The notes: generated by a model from the letters alone, not told the origin. Numbered from the stretch's first letter, positions 26,837 through 37,600 are shown. The stretch is 64,000 nucleotides of DNA from Marinobacter salarius (GCA_000831005.1 CP007152.1:4552533-4616532), one strand, 5' to 3'. Translations and numbers: made by a program.

Positions 26837-28254
26837 AATCAGAAGATTGTAATGAACTCTGCCAACCCCCGCCAAGAGCCCGATACAAATTAACCGTCGA
26901 CTGCAATTGATCGCGCCGCGTTTCCACGAGATCAAGTTCGGTTGTAAATAGGCTTCGTTCAGCGTCCAGCACCTCCAGATAACTGGACGCGCCACCCTCA
27001 AAGCGCAATCTCGCAAGTTTAGTCGTGCTTCGCAGTGCTACTACCTGCCGAGCCTGCGCTTCCAAGCGCTCTTCGGTACCACGCACCCCGGCCATAGCGT
27101 CGAGCACCTCCCGAAACGCCACCTGAATGGCCTGACGATACGCAATCAGGGCCTGGCGTTGACGCGCCTCCGCCTGATTGACCAGTGCCTCGGATCGCCC
27201 GAAGTCCAGCAACGGGCCGACTAACGAGCCGCCCAACTGCCAAGTGGATGCGGAGCCCTGGAACAAGTCGCCACCGGACGCACTTCGCAGGCCCAGCAGC
27301 CCCTCAAACGAAATCCTGGGCAGGAACGCCGCCCGGGCAACACCGATTTCGGCATTGGTCGCTATCAATTCCTGTTCAGCTGCAGCAATATCAGGTCGCC
27401 GGACCATGAGGTCCGCGGGCCGTCCGGCAGGGATTCTGGCCGGAACATTCATCTCATCAATGGTATCTGCTACGGAAATATCACTCCGTACAATCTGTTG
27501 TGGATCTCGCCCCAGAAGCACTGCCAAGGCGTTTCTCTGAAGGGTGTGCTGCTGGCGAAGCCTCGGAAGTTCGGATTCAGCGGCTGCAAGCTCGGCTTCA
27601 GCCTGCCGCAGGATCAATTCGTTAACTTCGCCTCCTTCGGACCGGGCCCGTTGCAGGGCGACCGATTCGCGGCGGGATGACACGGTGCGTTCCGCGATGT
27701 CGATCTGACGATCAAGCGCACGCAAATTGAAGTAACCATTGGCCACCTCACCAATCACGCTAGTCGGACGGCCTCGCGATTCGCTGCACTGGCCAGAAGC
27801 CGTGCCCGGGCTGCTTCGCTGGCATTCGCAAGTCGCCCCCAAAGATCCAGCTCGTACGATAGCACCCCACCGACCTGGATATCGTTAAAGGGTTGACCAC
27901 CACCAGCACTGTTGACAACCTCCTCACTCGGCCCCTGGCGCACCGCAGAGCCTCTACCTCCAGAAGCGGATATTGTTCCGCCTGCTGGCCGGTAAGGAGC
28001 GCCCGCGCCTCGGCGACCCGGGCAGCAGCAAGTTGCAGGTCGCTGTTGGCACCAAGCGCCTCTTCAACAAGGGTGACAAGCGCCGGATCGCCAAAGCCAC
28101 GCCACCAATCCAGGGGGAGTTTCTCGTCCGCCGAAAGTCGTGCGGAAGACCAGTTTTCCGGCACCGACGGCTCGGGTTTCTCAACAGTCGGCGCGAGTGA
28201 GCAGCCACCAAGTGACAAAGCAATCACTGTGGCCAGCAATACCTTAACGATCAT
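26820..28254 (-). pseudogene. NodT/OprM-type outer-membrane efflux lipoprotein, arm B, frameshifted
   Basis: Mirror of arm A. Starts MIVKVLLATVIALSLGGCS (lipobox) at 28254. It breaks where one G is missing near 27954 (after LLEVE) and again where one C is missing near 27760 (after REAVRLA). The remaining frame ends at 26820, overlapping the regulator start. The breaks are at different places from the one in arm A, so each arm could in principle complement the other's lesion. Confidence 0.83.
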
Positions 28255-28345
28255 CAGCCACACCTCCGTCTGCACGTCCGGGAGCGGCCGCAGCCGAGGC
28301 ATCCTGGTCTCTGGAGCCACTCAGAAAATCCGTGATACGGCGGAC

Positions 28346-29520
28346 GGACCGGTGAAGATGCCATTCTGGCGGGCAAATCGACCTTGTGCCGGATGGAACA
28401 GCGCGTGGACCGGCAGGCGGTGGTCAAAGCCCACGAACTGCTGTGGCATCACTTCATTGAACAGCACGAGACTCCACCCAAGGAAATTGTGCTGGATTTT
28501 GATGGCACCGACGTTCCGGTGCATGGCGACCAGCCCGGCAAGTTCTTTAACGCCTACTACGATCACCATTGTTACTTCCCACTGTACGTGTTCTGCGGTC
28601 GCCATCTGCTGGTGAGCTATCTGCGCACCAGCAACCGAAGCGACAGCCGCCACAGCTGGGCCATTCTGGCTCTGATGGTGAAGTTCATTCGGCAGTACTG
28701 GCCGGATACCCGCATCGTGTTCCGGGGTGACAGCGGCTTTTATCGTCCCCGATTGTTGAGCTGGTGCGACCGGAATAAGGTGGATTACCTGGTCGGTATC
28801 AGTAAGAACAGCCGACTGCTCAAGGAGGTAGACGCACCCTCAATGCTTGTTCGCAAGGCTCACAACGAACTGGGTGAAAAAGTCTCCGCCACCTACCGGT
28901 TCCAATACCAAGCCCGCACCTGGAAACACCCCCGCTGGGTGATCGCGCGTCTGGAGGAAGGCGAACTGGGTGCCAACCCCAGGTTCATCATCAGTTCCCG
29001 TTACGACGACGGCGTTAAACTCTACTACGAGCAATACTGTGCCCGGGGCGACATGGAAAACCGGATCAAGGATCAGCAGTTGTGTCTGTTCGCAGATCGC
29101 ACCTCCAGCACGCAGTGGTGGACCAATCAGTGGCGGTTGCTCCTGTCGGGCTTTGCCTACACGTTGTTCGAGCGATTACGGGCCCACCTGAAAAAGACGC
29201 CCTTCGAGAGAATGAGCGCCAGTAACCTGCGGCTGAAGCTGATCAAGATTGGCGCGGTCATCATTCGCAACACCCGGCGCATAAGAGTGCTGATGAGTGA
29301 TGCCTATCCTTACAAAGACGAACTCTCTGACCTGGTGCGTCGACTGGTTCCGGGATAGAAGCCCGGGCTCCCCCGGCCCGACTCAATGGGGGAAAGGGGG
29401 CCGTGTGTCCGGACAACAGGAATTGATCGATTATTAATCAATCACGACCGCAAATGAGCGGTAATGGCGGTAACCCGCACAGTCTGCGAGACGTGCTGGG
29501 GGCCTATGAGAAATCGGGGC
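28346..29520 (+). mobile_element. IS1380-family element, 5' truncated
   Basis: Starts abruptly inside the transposase after the inverted repeat and runs to the terminal sequence TATGAGAAATCGGGG near 29506-29520, which matches the end of the complete copy at 42195-43763. Confidence 0.8.
28351..29358 (+). pseudogene. IS1380 transposase, N-terminal third missing
   Basis: About 335 residues from LAGKSTLCRMEQ to the C-terminus. It has the DDE-type core of IS1380 with FDGTDVPVHGDQPG, IVFRGDSGFYRPRLL and YEQYCARGDMENRIKDQQ. About 100 residues present in the complete copy (42357-43658) are missing at the front. It differs in sequence from that copy at many positions, so it is a separate relative, not a recent duplicate. 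Confidence 0.82.
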
Positions 29521-29829
29521 TAGCTCTATAACGGCCGTCCCCCTGGGATCACCCGGAAACTGTGCCGGGGCAATCGACTATTGTCAGAAAATCAGATTCT
29601 CGTCATAAAATGTTCACCTTCGGGCAGCTGACTGGACCTATCCTGGCATTCCCGCCCTCAAAAAACCCGGCTTTGGCCAGATTCCAGGGAAAATTGGCTT
29701 GAATCCTGCCCGGGTGGGTATATTTGGGGTCGAGTCAATGATTCAGGCTATTGCAATGGCTTTTGGGCTCATATAGACTGAAATTTTATTAAAATTACAA
29801 TGATAAAAATCAAAAATGGGACGAACAAG
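29521..29829. other. Non-coding stretch before the XylS-like gene
   Basis: 309 bp with no gene. It becomes AT-rich near the end, where CATATAGACTGAAATTTTATTAAAATT could hold a promoter for the regulator. The first 80 bp may be debris from the IS1380 end. Confidence 0.4.
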
Positions 29830-30804
29830 ATGAACAAGTTGCTAACTAACGTTTTAGATCATGCAACGGTTTTTGAATTCGCTCATCCGGAAGTGGTCTC
29901 GGAATTTGTAAACAAAAAAATTGGCCGTCACACGATTGAGGTAATGAATAGCCAAAAATCTCTATCACGTTTAAGTTTTAAAGAATTTTCTGGGCTTGGG
30001 CTATCCTCTATCTCATATGGTGGTGAGGTGAGAATTAAAAGTCCCGAGCTAGAAAATACATTTCACTTGCAAATAATAACGGAGGGCGAGTGTAAAATCA
30101 CTTTTAAGAACGAAAAAGTTCTTTTGAAGCAAGGTGACGCAATAATTTTAAATCCTCATGAATTAATATTACTTGACTATTCTTCTGACTGTGAAAAGTT
30201 GATCATCAATGTGCCTGAAAGCGAATTTCAGTCTGCTGTCATTCATGATCTGGGGCATATTCCGAAATCAGGCATTCGTTTCAAACGACTTCCAGTAAGC
30301 CTTTTTTGTTTCCCATCATTGGTTAAACTCTTTGAATCTGTATTTCTGGAGATTGAGAATTGTGACTCTGACCATTTTTGTATTTTTGACCCATATAAAG
30401 AAATAATAGTAAAGAAAATACTGCGGACATTTCAAGGAAATTTTAATATAGATGAAAATTCTGTGAATATTCATCCCAACATGGAAAAGGTTATTCAGTA
30501 TATTGACAATAATCTAAAAAATGATATCAGCTTAGATGAGTTATCTTCTGTATCGAAGGTTAGCGTTCGCTCAATTTATAATATGTTCTCTACCTCATTT
30601 TCAACAACTCCTAGAAATTATATAAAACACAGAAAACTTCAGAAAGTTAGGGAGGAATTGCTAAGCGGGCGTGCGAAAAATGTTACTGAGGTTGCGTTCG
30701 ATTACGGATTTATGCACTTGGGGCGACTGTCTTGCGATTATAAAAAGCTATTTGGTGAGTTGCCTTCTGAAACCCGAAGAGCGTTACTGTTAATGGCCAA
30801 TTAA
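29830..30804 (+). CDS. XylS-like AraC-family regulator; last codons supplied by an IS21-family element
   Basis: 324 residues. The N-terminal effector domain resembles XylS (ISYGGEVRIKSPELENTFHLQI, LNPHELILLDYSSDCEKLI) and the C-terminal 100 residues hold two helix-turn-helices (ISLDELSSVSKVSVRSIYNMF and NVTEVAFDYGFMHLGRLSCDYKKLFGELP). XylS activates meta-cleavage of benzoates, fitting the dioxygenase and semialdehyde dehydrogenase fragments elsewhere in the window. It is much richer in A and T than its neighbours. Start chosen at 29830; an in-frame ATG at 29800 is possible. The left end of an IS21-family element (30788) supplies the last codons and stop, so a few native residues are probably lost. 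Confidence 0.82.
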   Translation: MNKLLTNVLDHATVFEFAHPEVVSEFVNKKIGRHTIEVMNSQKSLSRLSFKEFSGLGLSSISYGGEVRIKSPELENTFHLQIITEGECKITFKNEKVLLKQGDAIILNPHELILLDYSSDCEKLIINVPESEFQSAVIHDLGHIPKSGIRFKRLPVSLFCFPSLVKLFESVFLEIENCDSDHFCIFDPYKEIIVKKILRTFQGNFNIDENSVNIHPNMEKVIQYIDNNLKNDISLDELSSVSKVSVRSIYNMFSTSFSTTPRNYIKHRKLQKVREELLSGRAKNVTEVAFDYGFMHLGRLSCDYKKLFGELPSETRRALLLMAN

Positions 30805-30902
30805 AATGACCCACTACTGGCCATTAATTTTGACCCACCTCCGAGTGGCCGTCAGGCCACAGAACCAGCTACTGTCCCCGGCTTTTATCGATGGCCGGGG
30901 GC

Positions 30903-32427
30903 ATGTCAGTGAAGGAGTGGGTTGTGATACACAAGATCAAGGCACTGCACGATAACGGCAAAGGGTTGTCGATCCGCGCCATCAGTCAGGAACTGGGGTT
31001 GTCCCGCAATACCGTTCGCAAGTATCTGCGGATGGATGAGAACGCGATTTCGGAACAGATAGAAGATCCCTCACGCACCAAGCGCCTCGATGATCACCGG
31101 GATTATCTGATTCATCTTCTCAAAGAATTCCCCAAGCTCAGCGCCGTCAAAATTGCCCGCAAGCTGCAAGCGAAGGTTGGTGAGTTGCCAGCTTCGGATC
31201 GTTCCATTCGCCGCTATGTGCGAACGCTCAAGGAGGAAGTGGCCTCAGCCAGATGCGCTATTACGAACCCATTCTGGACGATGTGCCGGGTGTTCAGTGT
31301 CAGGTGGACCCGGGTGAGTTGCGCGGCGTGCTGATTGGTGGCGAAGAGCGCACGCTGCACTTCGTGGTGTTCGTGCTGTCCTACTCGCGGTTGATGTACG
31401 TGGGTCTGGCCTTCCGCCACTGGATACCCAGACCTTTATCCAACTCCATAACGAAGCCCTGCGTTACTTCGGTGGCCTGCCGGAGGAATGCGTCTACGAT
31501 CAGACCAAGCTGGTGGTCATCAACGAACAGTACCGGGAGCTGACCCTCAACCAACGGTTCCACGAGTATGCCACCACGGCCGGGTTCCGGATCCATGCCT
31601 GCGAAGGTTATGACCCGGAGAGCAAGGGCAAGGTGGAAGCTGGCGTGAAGTACGTCAAGCAGGATTGCCTTTACGGTGAGGTCTTCCGGGATCAGGAGCA
31701 CGTGCGCCAGCACGTGCAGGACTGGGTTGAGAGCGTAGCCAATATCCGCATTCACGGCACCACCGGCGAACCACCCCGGGAACGCTTCGAACGGGATGAG
31801 CGAGAACACCTGGAGGCCTACCTGTCACCAGCTTGCGTGCAGCCGGTGGTCCACGAGACACGTCGAGCCGACAAGACCGGCCTGATCGCCTGGAAGGCCA
31901 ACAAGTACTCTGTGCCCATGGCCTGGCAACAGGCCCGGGTGGGCGTTCTGGAGTCCGGCAGTCAGCTCCAAATTAGCGACCTGGAAACGGGCGATGTCAT
32001 TGCCAGTCACGCTCTATGTTCCGACAAGGGAAAGGTGTTCAAGAACACCCATCACTACCGGGATCATGCCCAGCGGGTGGCCACCCTTGAGAGCAAGATC
32101 AACGACCTGGTCGGCAATGAAATCGGGCATCGGTTGTGCCAACAGCTCAAGCGTTCCGAGCCCAAGATCTACAAGGATCAGTTGGTGGCTGCCCGAGACC
32201 TGCTCAAGCGCCATGCGCCTGTGGATCTGGCGTTGATCACAACGCTGGCAGAACGCCCCGGCATGACCGCCACACGGCTGCAAAGTTACCTGGAAGCAGC
32301 CCAGGCAGCTACGCTGCGGGAACGGCAGCCGGAACCGCTGCCAGAACCACAGCAAGCGCTGGACCTGAGTGCTTATCGCCGTATTGGCCACTCCAGTGGC
32401 CAGGGGGTGACCCATGAGCCAGCTTGA
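30903..32427 (+). pseudogene. istA: istA transposase of IS21-family element B, two frameshifts
   Basis: Starts MSVKEWVVIHKIKALHD, helix-turn-helix LSIRAISQELGLSRNTVRKYL. It breaks near 31243 and again near 31410, then continues YDQTKLVVINEQYRELTLNQRF and GYDPESKGKVEAGVKYVKQDC to 32427. The DDE residues are spread over three frames. The end overlaps istB by 14 bp. Confidence 0.83.
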
Positions 32428-33154
32428 GCAAACTGTGAGCCGATACCGCAGCCTGCGCCTGAGCGCAGCCGCCGACGAACTAATCAACCTGCTGGCCGAG
32501 GCAGAAGCCAACGAGATGTCCTACCTGGGCTTCGCGGACCGGCTCGCTGAACACGAACTGGTTCAGCGCCAGGACAAACGCATCCGCCGGAACCGGAAGA
32601 TGGCTGCGTTCCCAGCGGAGAAGCGCCTGGAGGGCTTCGATTACCGGCACCAGACCACCATTACCAAACGTCAGGTAAATGCCTTGCTGGACTTCCAGTT
32701 CATCGACGAACGGAACAACCTGGTGTTTATCGGCCCGCCCGGTGTAGGCAAGACCCACCTGGCCATCGGCATTGGCTACAAAGCCGTGGAGGCCGGCTAC
32801 CGGGTGCTGTTCCGCAACGCCCTGGATCTGGTGGAAGAACTGGAACTGGCCGAGATGAAAGGTGAGCTGAAAAAGCGGGTCAGCGCCTTGGCCAAATACG
32901 ACCTGCTGATCATTGATGAACTGGGTTACCTGCCCATGACCCGGCAGGCCCGGTACAACCTGTTCCAGCTGATCAACAGCCTGTACGAATACCGGTCCAT
33001 CATCCTGACCACCAACAAGGACTTCACCAGCTGGGGCGAGTTCTTCCACGACGACAACGTGGCGGTGCCGATCATTGACCGCGTCATCCACCATTCACAC
33101 ATCTTTATGCTGGGAGGAGAAAGCTATCGGCTAAAGCAGAAGACAACAAGCTAG
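32414..33154 (+). CDS. istB: istB helper ATPase of IS21-family element B
   Basis: 246 residues, intact. Walker A FIGPPGVGKTHLAIG, Walker B LLIIDELGYLPM and sensor LTTNKDFTSWGEFF. It assists IstA by loading on target DNA. ATGA-type overlap with istA indicates coupled translation. Confidence 0.92.
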   Translation: MSQLEQTVSRYRSLRLSAAADELINLLAEAEANEMSYLGFADRLAEHELVQRQDKRIRRNRKMAAFPAEKRLEGFDYRHQTTITKRQVNALLDFQFIDERNNLVFIGPPGVGKTHLAIGIGYKAVEAGYRVLFRNALDLVEELELAEMKGELKKRVSALAKYDLLIIDELGYLPMTRQARYNLFQLINSLYEYRSIILTTNKDFTSWGEFFHDDNVAVPIIDRVIHHSHIFMLGGESYRLKQKTTS

Positions 33155-33319
33155 ACTATGAAAGGTGGGTCAATTTTATTGGCCAAAGGTGGGTCAAAAT
33201 AAATGGCCATTGACATGTCAGCAACAGTGCTAAAAGTCCGTAAATTGTCAGGATAGATTGTCCTCCCGACCCCGCATGTTCTTTTCTTGAAGGTGACGAA
33301 ACCTGAAAGGAAAAGACTC

Positions 33320-34504
33320 ATGCAAAGCCGAGAGGACTTTCTCATGATAAAGCAACTACGGGTACAAGGGGCACACATCGTGGACATTGCCCACCGGATT
33401 GGCTGTTCAGAACGCACGGTGCGTCGCTACCTGGCGCTTCCGGCCCCGCCCACAGGCAAGCCCAAGCATCGCCGACCCAGCAAGCTGGACCCTTTCAAGC
33501 CCTTTATCGATCAACAATTGGCCAATGAGGTCTGGAACGCCGAGGTCATTTTCCAGCAGTTGCGGGAACAAGGATACAGCGGTTCCTCGACGCTGGTTCG
33601 TGAATACATCCAGCCCAAACGCCCCCTTCGAGCCAGCAAGCAAACGGTTCGATACGAAACGCAGCCGGGTAAGCAGCTCCAGCATGACTGGGGGCAGATC
33701 CGAACCGAAGTCGGTGGCCGGATGTGTACCGTCAACATCGCGGTGAACGTGTTGGGTTACTCCCGATACCTTCACGTCTGGGCTGGCCCGCGCCAGGACG
33801 CCGAACACACCTACGAGTCCCTGGTGCAGGCCTTCCGGTACTTTGATGGCGTTCCAGCCAGCGTGCTGGTGGATAACCAGAAGGCGGCGGTGGTTCGTCA
33901 TGATCGCGATGGCAAGGTCACCTTCAATACCGGCTTCCTGGAACTGGCCAACCATTACGGCTTTGTCGCCAAGGCCTGCCGGCCTCAGCGCCCCAGAACC
34001 AAGGGCAAGACCGAACGGATGGTGGGTTACGTGAAGCACCACTTCTTCCAGCGATACCGCAGCTTCGACAGCTACGCGCACCTGAACCAGCTGCTGGAGC
34101 ACTGGTTGACGACCTGCGCTCATCAAAGGCTGCTGAGGCAGTTCCAGCAGACACCGCTGGAGCGGTTCGACGCCGAGAAGCCCCACCTGCTGGCAAGGCC
34201 GGCAACGGACTTCGACACGCGATACTACGATGTCCGCCATGTCAGTTGGGATGCCTACATCGATGTCCGGGGCAACCGCTATAGTGTGCCGTCGCCATGC
34301 TGCGGTCAGCAGGTCACGATCCGCATCAGCCTGGACGATGAACTGACAGTCTATGACATCCGTGGCCAGGAAGTGGCTCGCCACCGACTAACGGATCGCA
34401 AGGACGGCTGGCAGGCCATCCAGGACCACCACACCCCCTTGTGGCAGGACGTGATGCCGGTGCAGCACCGAAGCCTGGCGGTGTATGAGGAGGTGCTCCA
34501 ATGA
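33320..34504 (+). CDS. istA: istA transposase of IS21-family element C
   Basis: 394 residues from ATG 33320 (AAAGGAAAA upstream); a TTG at 33287 is an alternative start. Helix-turn-helix AHIVDIAHRIGCSERTVRRYL, DDE core with QHDWGQIRTEVGGR, FDGVPASVLVDNQKAAV and TKGKTERMVGYVKHHF, and the C-terminal beta domain (IDVRGNRYSVP). Complete. Confidence 0.92.
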   Translation: MQSREDFLMIKQLRVQGAHIVDIAHRIGCSERTVRRYLALPAPPTGKPKHRRPSKLDPFKPFIDQQLANEVWNAEVIFQQLREQGYSGSSTLVREYIQPKRPLRASKQTVRYETQPGKQLQHDWGQIRTEVGGRMCTVNIAVNVLGYSRYLHVWAGPRQDAEHTYESLVQAFRYFDGVPASVLVDNQKAAVVRHDRDGKVTFNTGFLELANHYGFVAKACRPQRPRTKGKTERMVGYVKHHFFQRYRSFDSYAHLNQLLEHWLTTCAHQRLLRQFQQTPLERFDAEKPHLLARPATDFDTRYYDVRHVSWDAYIDVRGNRYSVPSPCCGQQVTIRISLDDELTVYDIRGQEVARHRLTDRKDGWQAIQDHHTPLWQDVMPVQHRSLAVYEEVLQ

Positions 34505-35304
34505 ACCTGGACCAACTCCTCGACCGGCTCAAGATGGACCACCTGCAAGCCACGCTGGACAGTCTCTGTGAACATGCCAGCAAGAAAGACCTAAACTACC
34601 GGGAGTTCCTGGAACAGGCGCTGGCCCAGGAATGGGGTGGCCGCCACCAGAAAGGCCTGGATACCCGCCTGAAGCAGGCCCGGCTGCCCTGGATCAAAAC
34701 CCTGGAACAGTTCGACTTCAGCTTCCAGCCGAGCATCGACCGGAAGCTGATCCGGGACCTGTCGGGACTGGGGTTCGTGGAGCGCAATGAGAACGTCGTA
34801 TTACTGGGCCCGCCCGGGGTGGGCAAGACCCATCTGGCCGTGGCGCTTGGGGTGAAAGCCGCAGAAGCCGGGCATCGTGTTCTGTTCATGACGCTGGATC
34901 GCCTGGTCAGCACCCTGATGAAAGCGCGGCAGGAAAACCGGCTGGACCGTCAGCTACAACAGCTGACTTACCCGAAGGTCCTGATCCTGGACGAGATCGG
35001 TTACCTGCCCATGACCCGGGAGGAAGCTAGCCTGTTCTTCCGGTTGATCAATCGCCGTTATGAGCGCGCCTGCACCATACTAACCTCCAACAAGAGCTTT
35101 ATGGACTGGGGCGAGGTGTTCGGGGATCAGGTCATCGCCACCGCAATACTGGACCGGCTGCTGCATCACTCCACCACGCTGAATATTAAGGGCGAAAGCT
35201 ACCGGTTGAAGGACAAACGGAAAGCCGGACTCGTTCCCGGTACTACTCAACAACAGGAGGAATCTGACGACCCAGACACTCAAAAAGCGGTCACTGAAAA
35301 CTGA
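34501..35304 (+). CDS. istB: istB helper ATPase of IS21-family element C
   Basis: 267 residues, overlapping istA by ATGA. Walker A LLGPPGVGKTHLAVALG, Walker B VLILDEIGYLPMTREEA, sensor LTSNKSFMDWGEVFGD. Intact, so the element may be active. Confidence 0.93.
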   Translation: MNLDQLLDRLKMDHLQATLDSLCEHASKKDLNYREFLEQALAQEWGGRHQKGLDTRLKQARLPWIKTLEQFDFSFQPSIDRKLIRDLSGLGFVERNENVVLLGPPGVGKTHLAVALGVKAAEAGHRVLFMTLDRLVSTLMKARQENRLDRQLQQLTYPKVLILDEIGYLPMTREEASLFFRLINRRYERACTILTSNKSFMDWGEVFGDQVIATAILDRLLHHSTTLNIKGESYRLKDKRKAGLVPGTTQQQEESDDPDTQKAVTEN

Positions 35305-35360
35305 TGAAAACCGGACAATCTAAACTGATAAAAAGCGGTCAAAACTCACCGTTGTTGACA

Positions 35361-35452
35361 CGCAGCAGTTCGCGGCCTACGGCCGCCGGACGCCCTTTAC
35401 GTGGCTCCTTCGTCGCCACTCCAAGGTCGCCGCTGTGCTTCGGCGTTAGTGG
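35361..35452 (+). repeat. attC site between two inverted IS21-family elements
   Basis: The 95 bp spacer between the right ends of elements C and D is an attC: CGGCCTACGGCCGCCGGACGCC arms, GGCGTTAGTG core (GTTAGTG at 35445-35451). Its left inverse core is missing. The sequence to the right resumes after element D at 37601. Confidence 0.75.
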
Positions 35453-35511
35453 CTGTGTCAACAACACTCTAGTTTGACCGCTTTTCATCAACCTAGATTG
35501 TCCGGTTTTCA

Positions 35512-36315
35512 TCAGTTTTCAGTGTCCGGTTTTTGAGCGTCAGGGTCGTCAGAGTCCTCCTGTTGGGCAGTAGTACCGGGAACGAGACCGGCCTTCCGTT
35601 TGTCCTTCAGCCGGTAGCTCTCGCCTTTGATGTTCAGTGTGGTTGAATGATGCAGGAGCCGGTCCAGAATGGCTGTGGCAATGACCTGATCGCCGAACAC
35701 CTCGCCCCAGTCCATAAAGCTCTTGTTCGAGGTCAGGATGGTGCTGGCCCGCTCGTAACGCCGGTTGATCAGGCGGAAGAACAGGCTGGCTTCCTCCCGG
35801 GTCATAGGCAGGTAGCCGATCTCGTCGAGCACCAGCACTTTGGGGTAGGTTAGTTGCTGGAGCTGCCGGTCCAAACGGTTTTCCTGCCGGGCTTTGACCA
35901 GCGTGCTCACCAGGCGGTCCAGGGTCATGAACAGCACGCGGTGGCCGGCTTCCGCCGCCTTTACGCCGAGAGCAACCGCGAGGTGGGTTTTGCCCACGCC
36001 CGGCGGCCCCAGCAGGATCACGTTCTCGTTGCGCTCCACGAACCCGAGTCCGGACAGCTCCCGCACCAGCTTGCGGTCAATGCTCGGCTGGAAGCTGAAG
36101 TCGAACTGCTCCAGGGTTTTGATCCAGGGCAGCCGGGCCTGCTTAAGGCGTGCATCCAGGCCTCTCTGGTGTCGGCCACCCCACTCCTGGGCCAGAGCCT
36201 GCTCCAGGAACTCCCGGTAGTTCAGGTCCTTCTTGCTGGCGTGTTCGCACAGGGTGTCCAGGGAGGCTTGCAGGTGGTCCATCTTGAGCCGGTCGAGGAG
36301 TTGGTCCAGGTTCAT
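35512..36315 (-). CDS. istB: istB helper ATPase of IS21-family element D
   Basis: 267 residues, about 95% identical to istB of element C (for example LVREL for LIRDL). Walker A LLGPPGVGKTHLAVALG and Walker B VLVLDEIGYLPM. Intact although its partner istA is broken. Confidence 0.92.
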   Translation of the reverse strand: MNLDQLLDRLKMDHLQASLDTLCEHASKKDLNYREFLEQALAQEWGGRHQRGLDARLKQARLPWIKTLEQFDFSFQPSIDRKLVRELSGLGFVERNENVILLGPPGVGKTHLAVALGVKAAEAGHRVLFMTLDRLVSTLVKARQENRLDRQLQQLTYPKVLVLDEIGYLPMTREEASLFFRLINRRYERASTILTSNKSFMDWGEVFGDQVIATAILDRLLHHSTTLNIKGESYRLKDKRKAGLVPGTTAQQEDSDDPDAQKPDTEN

Positions 36316-37497
36316 TGGAGTACCTCCTCATACACGGCCAGGCTCCGGTGCTGCACTGGCATCACGTCTTGCCACAGGGGCTCGTGGTGTTCAGCACGGT
36401 TTGCCAGCCTTGCCTGCGATCGGTCATCCGGTGACGGGCGACTTCCTGGCCCCGGAGGTCGTAGACGGTGAGTTCACCGTCTAGACTGATGCGGATGTTG
36501 ACCCGCTGGCCGCAACACTCGGCCGGCACGCTGTAACGGTTGCCCCGCACATCGATGTAGCGTCCCAGCCACATGGCGAATGTCGTAGTACCGTGTATCG
36601 AACTCGGTCGCTGGCCTGGCCAGCAACTGGCTTCGTTCTTCTTCGAAACGCTGAGCCGGCGTCTGCTGGAACTGGCGCAGTGTCCGCTGGCTGGCATAGC
36701 TGCTCAGCCACTGCTCCAGCAACTGGTTCAGGTGCGCGTAGCTGTCGAAGCTGCGATAGCGCTGGAAGAAGTGGTGCTTCACGTAGCCCACCATGCGTTC
36801 GGTCTTGCCCTTGGTTCTGGGCCGCTGGGGCCGGCAAGCCCGGGCGGCGAAGCCGTAATGGTTCGCCAGTTCCAAAAAGCCTGCGTTGAAGACCACGCGG
36901 CCACCACTGTCATGCCGAATGACGGCGGCTTTCTGGTTATCCACCAGGACACGTTTGGGCACACCGCCAAAATACCGGAAGGCCTGCACCAGGGACTCGT
37001 AGGTATGCTCTGCGTCCTGGCTGGGTCCGGCCCAGACATGGAAGTGGCGTGAATACCCGAGGATATTGACCGCGAAGTTGACGGTGCACAGGCGACCAGC
37101 GACCTCGGTCCGGGTCTGGCCCCAGTCATGCTGAAGCTGCTCTCCCGGGATGGTTTCATAGCGCACCGTTTGCTTGCTGGCTCTCAGGCTGCGCTTGCTT
37201 GGGCTGGATGTAGCGGCGAATCAGGGTAACGCAGCCATCATAGCCCCGGTCCTGTAGCAGCTGACGGATGACCTCTGCGTTCCAGACTTCCTGACCCAGT
37301 AGTTCATCAATGTAGGGCTTGAAAGGATCGAGCTTGCTGCCACGTGGGGTCTTGGGTTTACCAGTCAATGGTGCAGGCAAAGCTAGGTAACGGCGTACGG
37401 TGCGTTCGGAACAGCCAATCTGGTGCGCGATGTCCACGATGTACGCCCCCTGACTGCGAAGTTGCTTTATCATATGAAAGTCCTCTCGGCTTTGCAT
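36312..37497 (-). pseudogene. istA: istA transposase of IS21-family element D, frameshifted
   Basis: Same protein as istA of element C. It starts MQSREDFHMIKQLR at 37497, breaks near 37160 (after QPESQQA), reads MRYETIPGEQLQHDWGQ onward, breaks again near 36570 (after YYDIRHV) and near 36375. Pieces together cover the whole transposase. Confidence 0.83.
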
Positions 37498-37600
37498 GAT
37501 TCGATTCCTGTTCGGTTTGGTCACCTTCAAGAAAAGATCATGCGGGTCGGGAGGACAATCTACGTTGCTGATTTAAGGTCTTTTAGCAGTACTGTCGACA

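Larger units (their letters stand above)
25787..28345 (-). repeat. Right arm of the 2.56 kb inverted repeat
   Basis: Mirror copy of 23222-25785. It ends at the sequence CCGTGATACGGCGGA, matching the start of arm A next to the IS21-family end, and is then joined to a truncated IS1380 element. Confidence 0.9.
30788..33215 (+). mobile_element. IS21-family element, copy B
   Basis: Ends TGTTAATGGCCAATT and, at the right, AATGGCCATTGACA; both ends have two tandem copies of a TGGCCA plus TGACCCACC motif. Carries a frameshifted istA and an intact istB. No target duplication is visible: the left flank is the XylS-like gene and the right flank is the tip of another IS21-family element. Confidence 0.85.
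33216..35360 (+). mobile_element. IS21-family element, copy C (intact)
   Basis: Begins TGTCAGCAACAGTGCTAAAAG directly after the last base of element B and ends GTTGTTGACA at 35360. Both genes are open. A diverged, inverted and damaged copy lies at 35456-37600. Confidence 0.88.
35456..37600 (-). mobile_element. IS21-family element, copy D, inverted
   Basis: Ends TGTCAACAAC at 35456 and, at the right, GTCGACA at 37600, matching element C. The sequence GCTG stands at both outer flanks (35452-35455 and 37601-37604), a probable 4 bp target duplication. Confidence 0.86.

Noticed and set aside
23222..28345. The palindrome as a fold-back amplification chimera of one molecule
   Set aside because: The arms differ by substitutions and separate indels along their length, which a fold-back copy of one strand would not show; a join of two paralogous or strain copies remains possible.
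33407..34384. 325-codon frame on the minus strand
   Set aside because: Shadow of the intact istA of IS21 element C.
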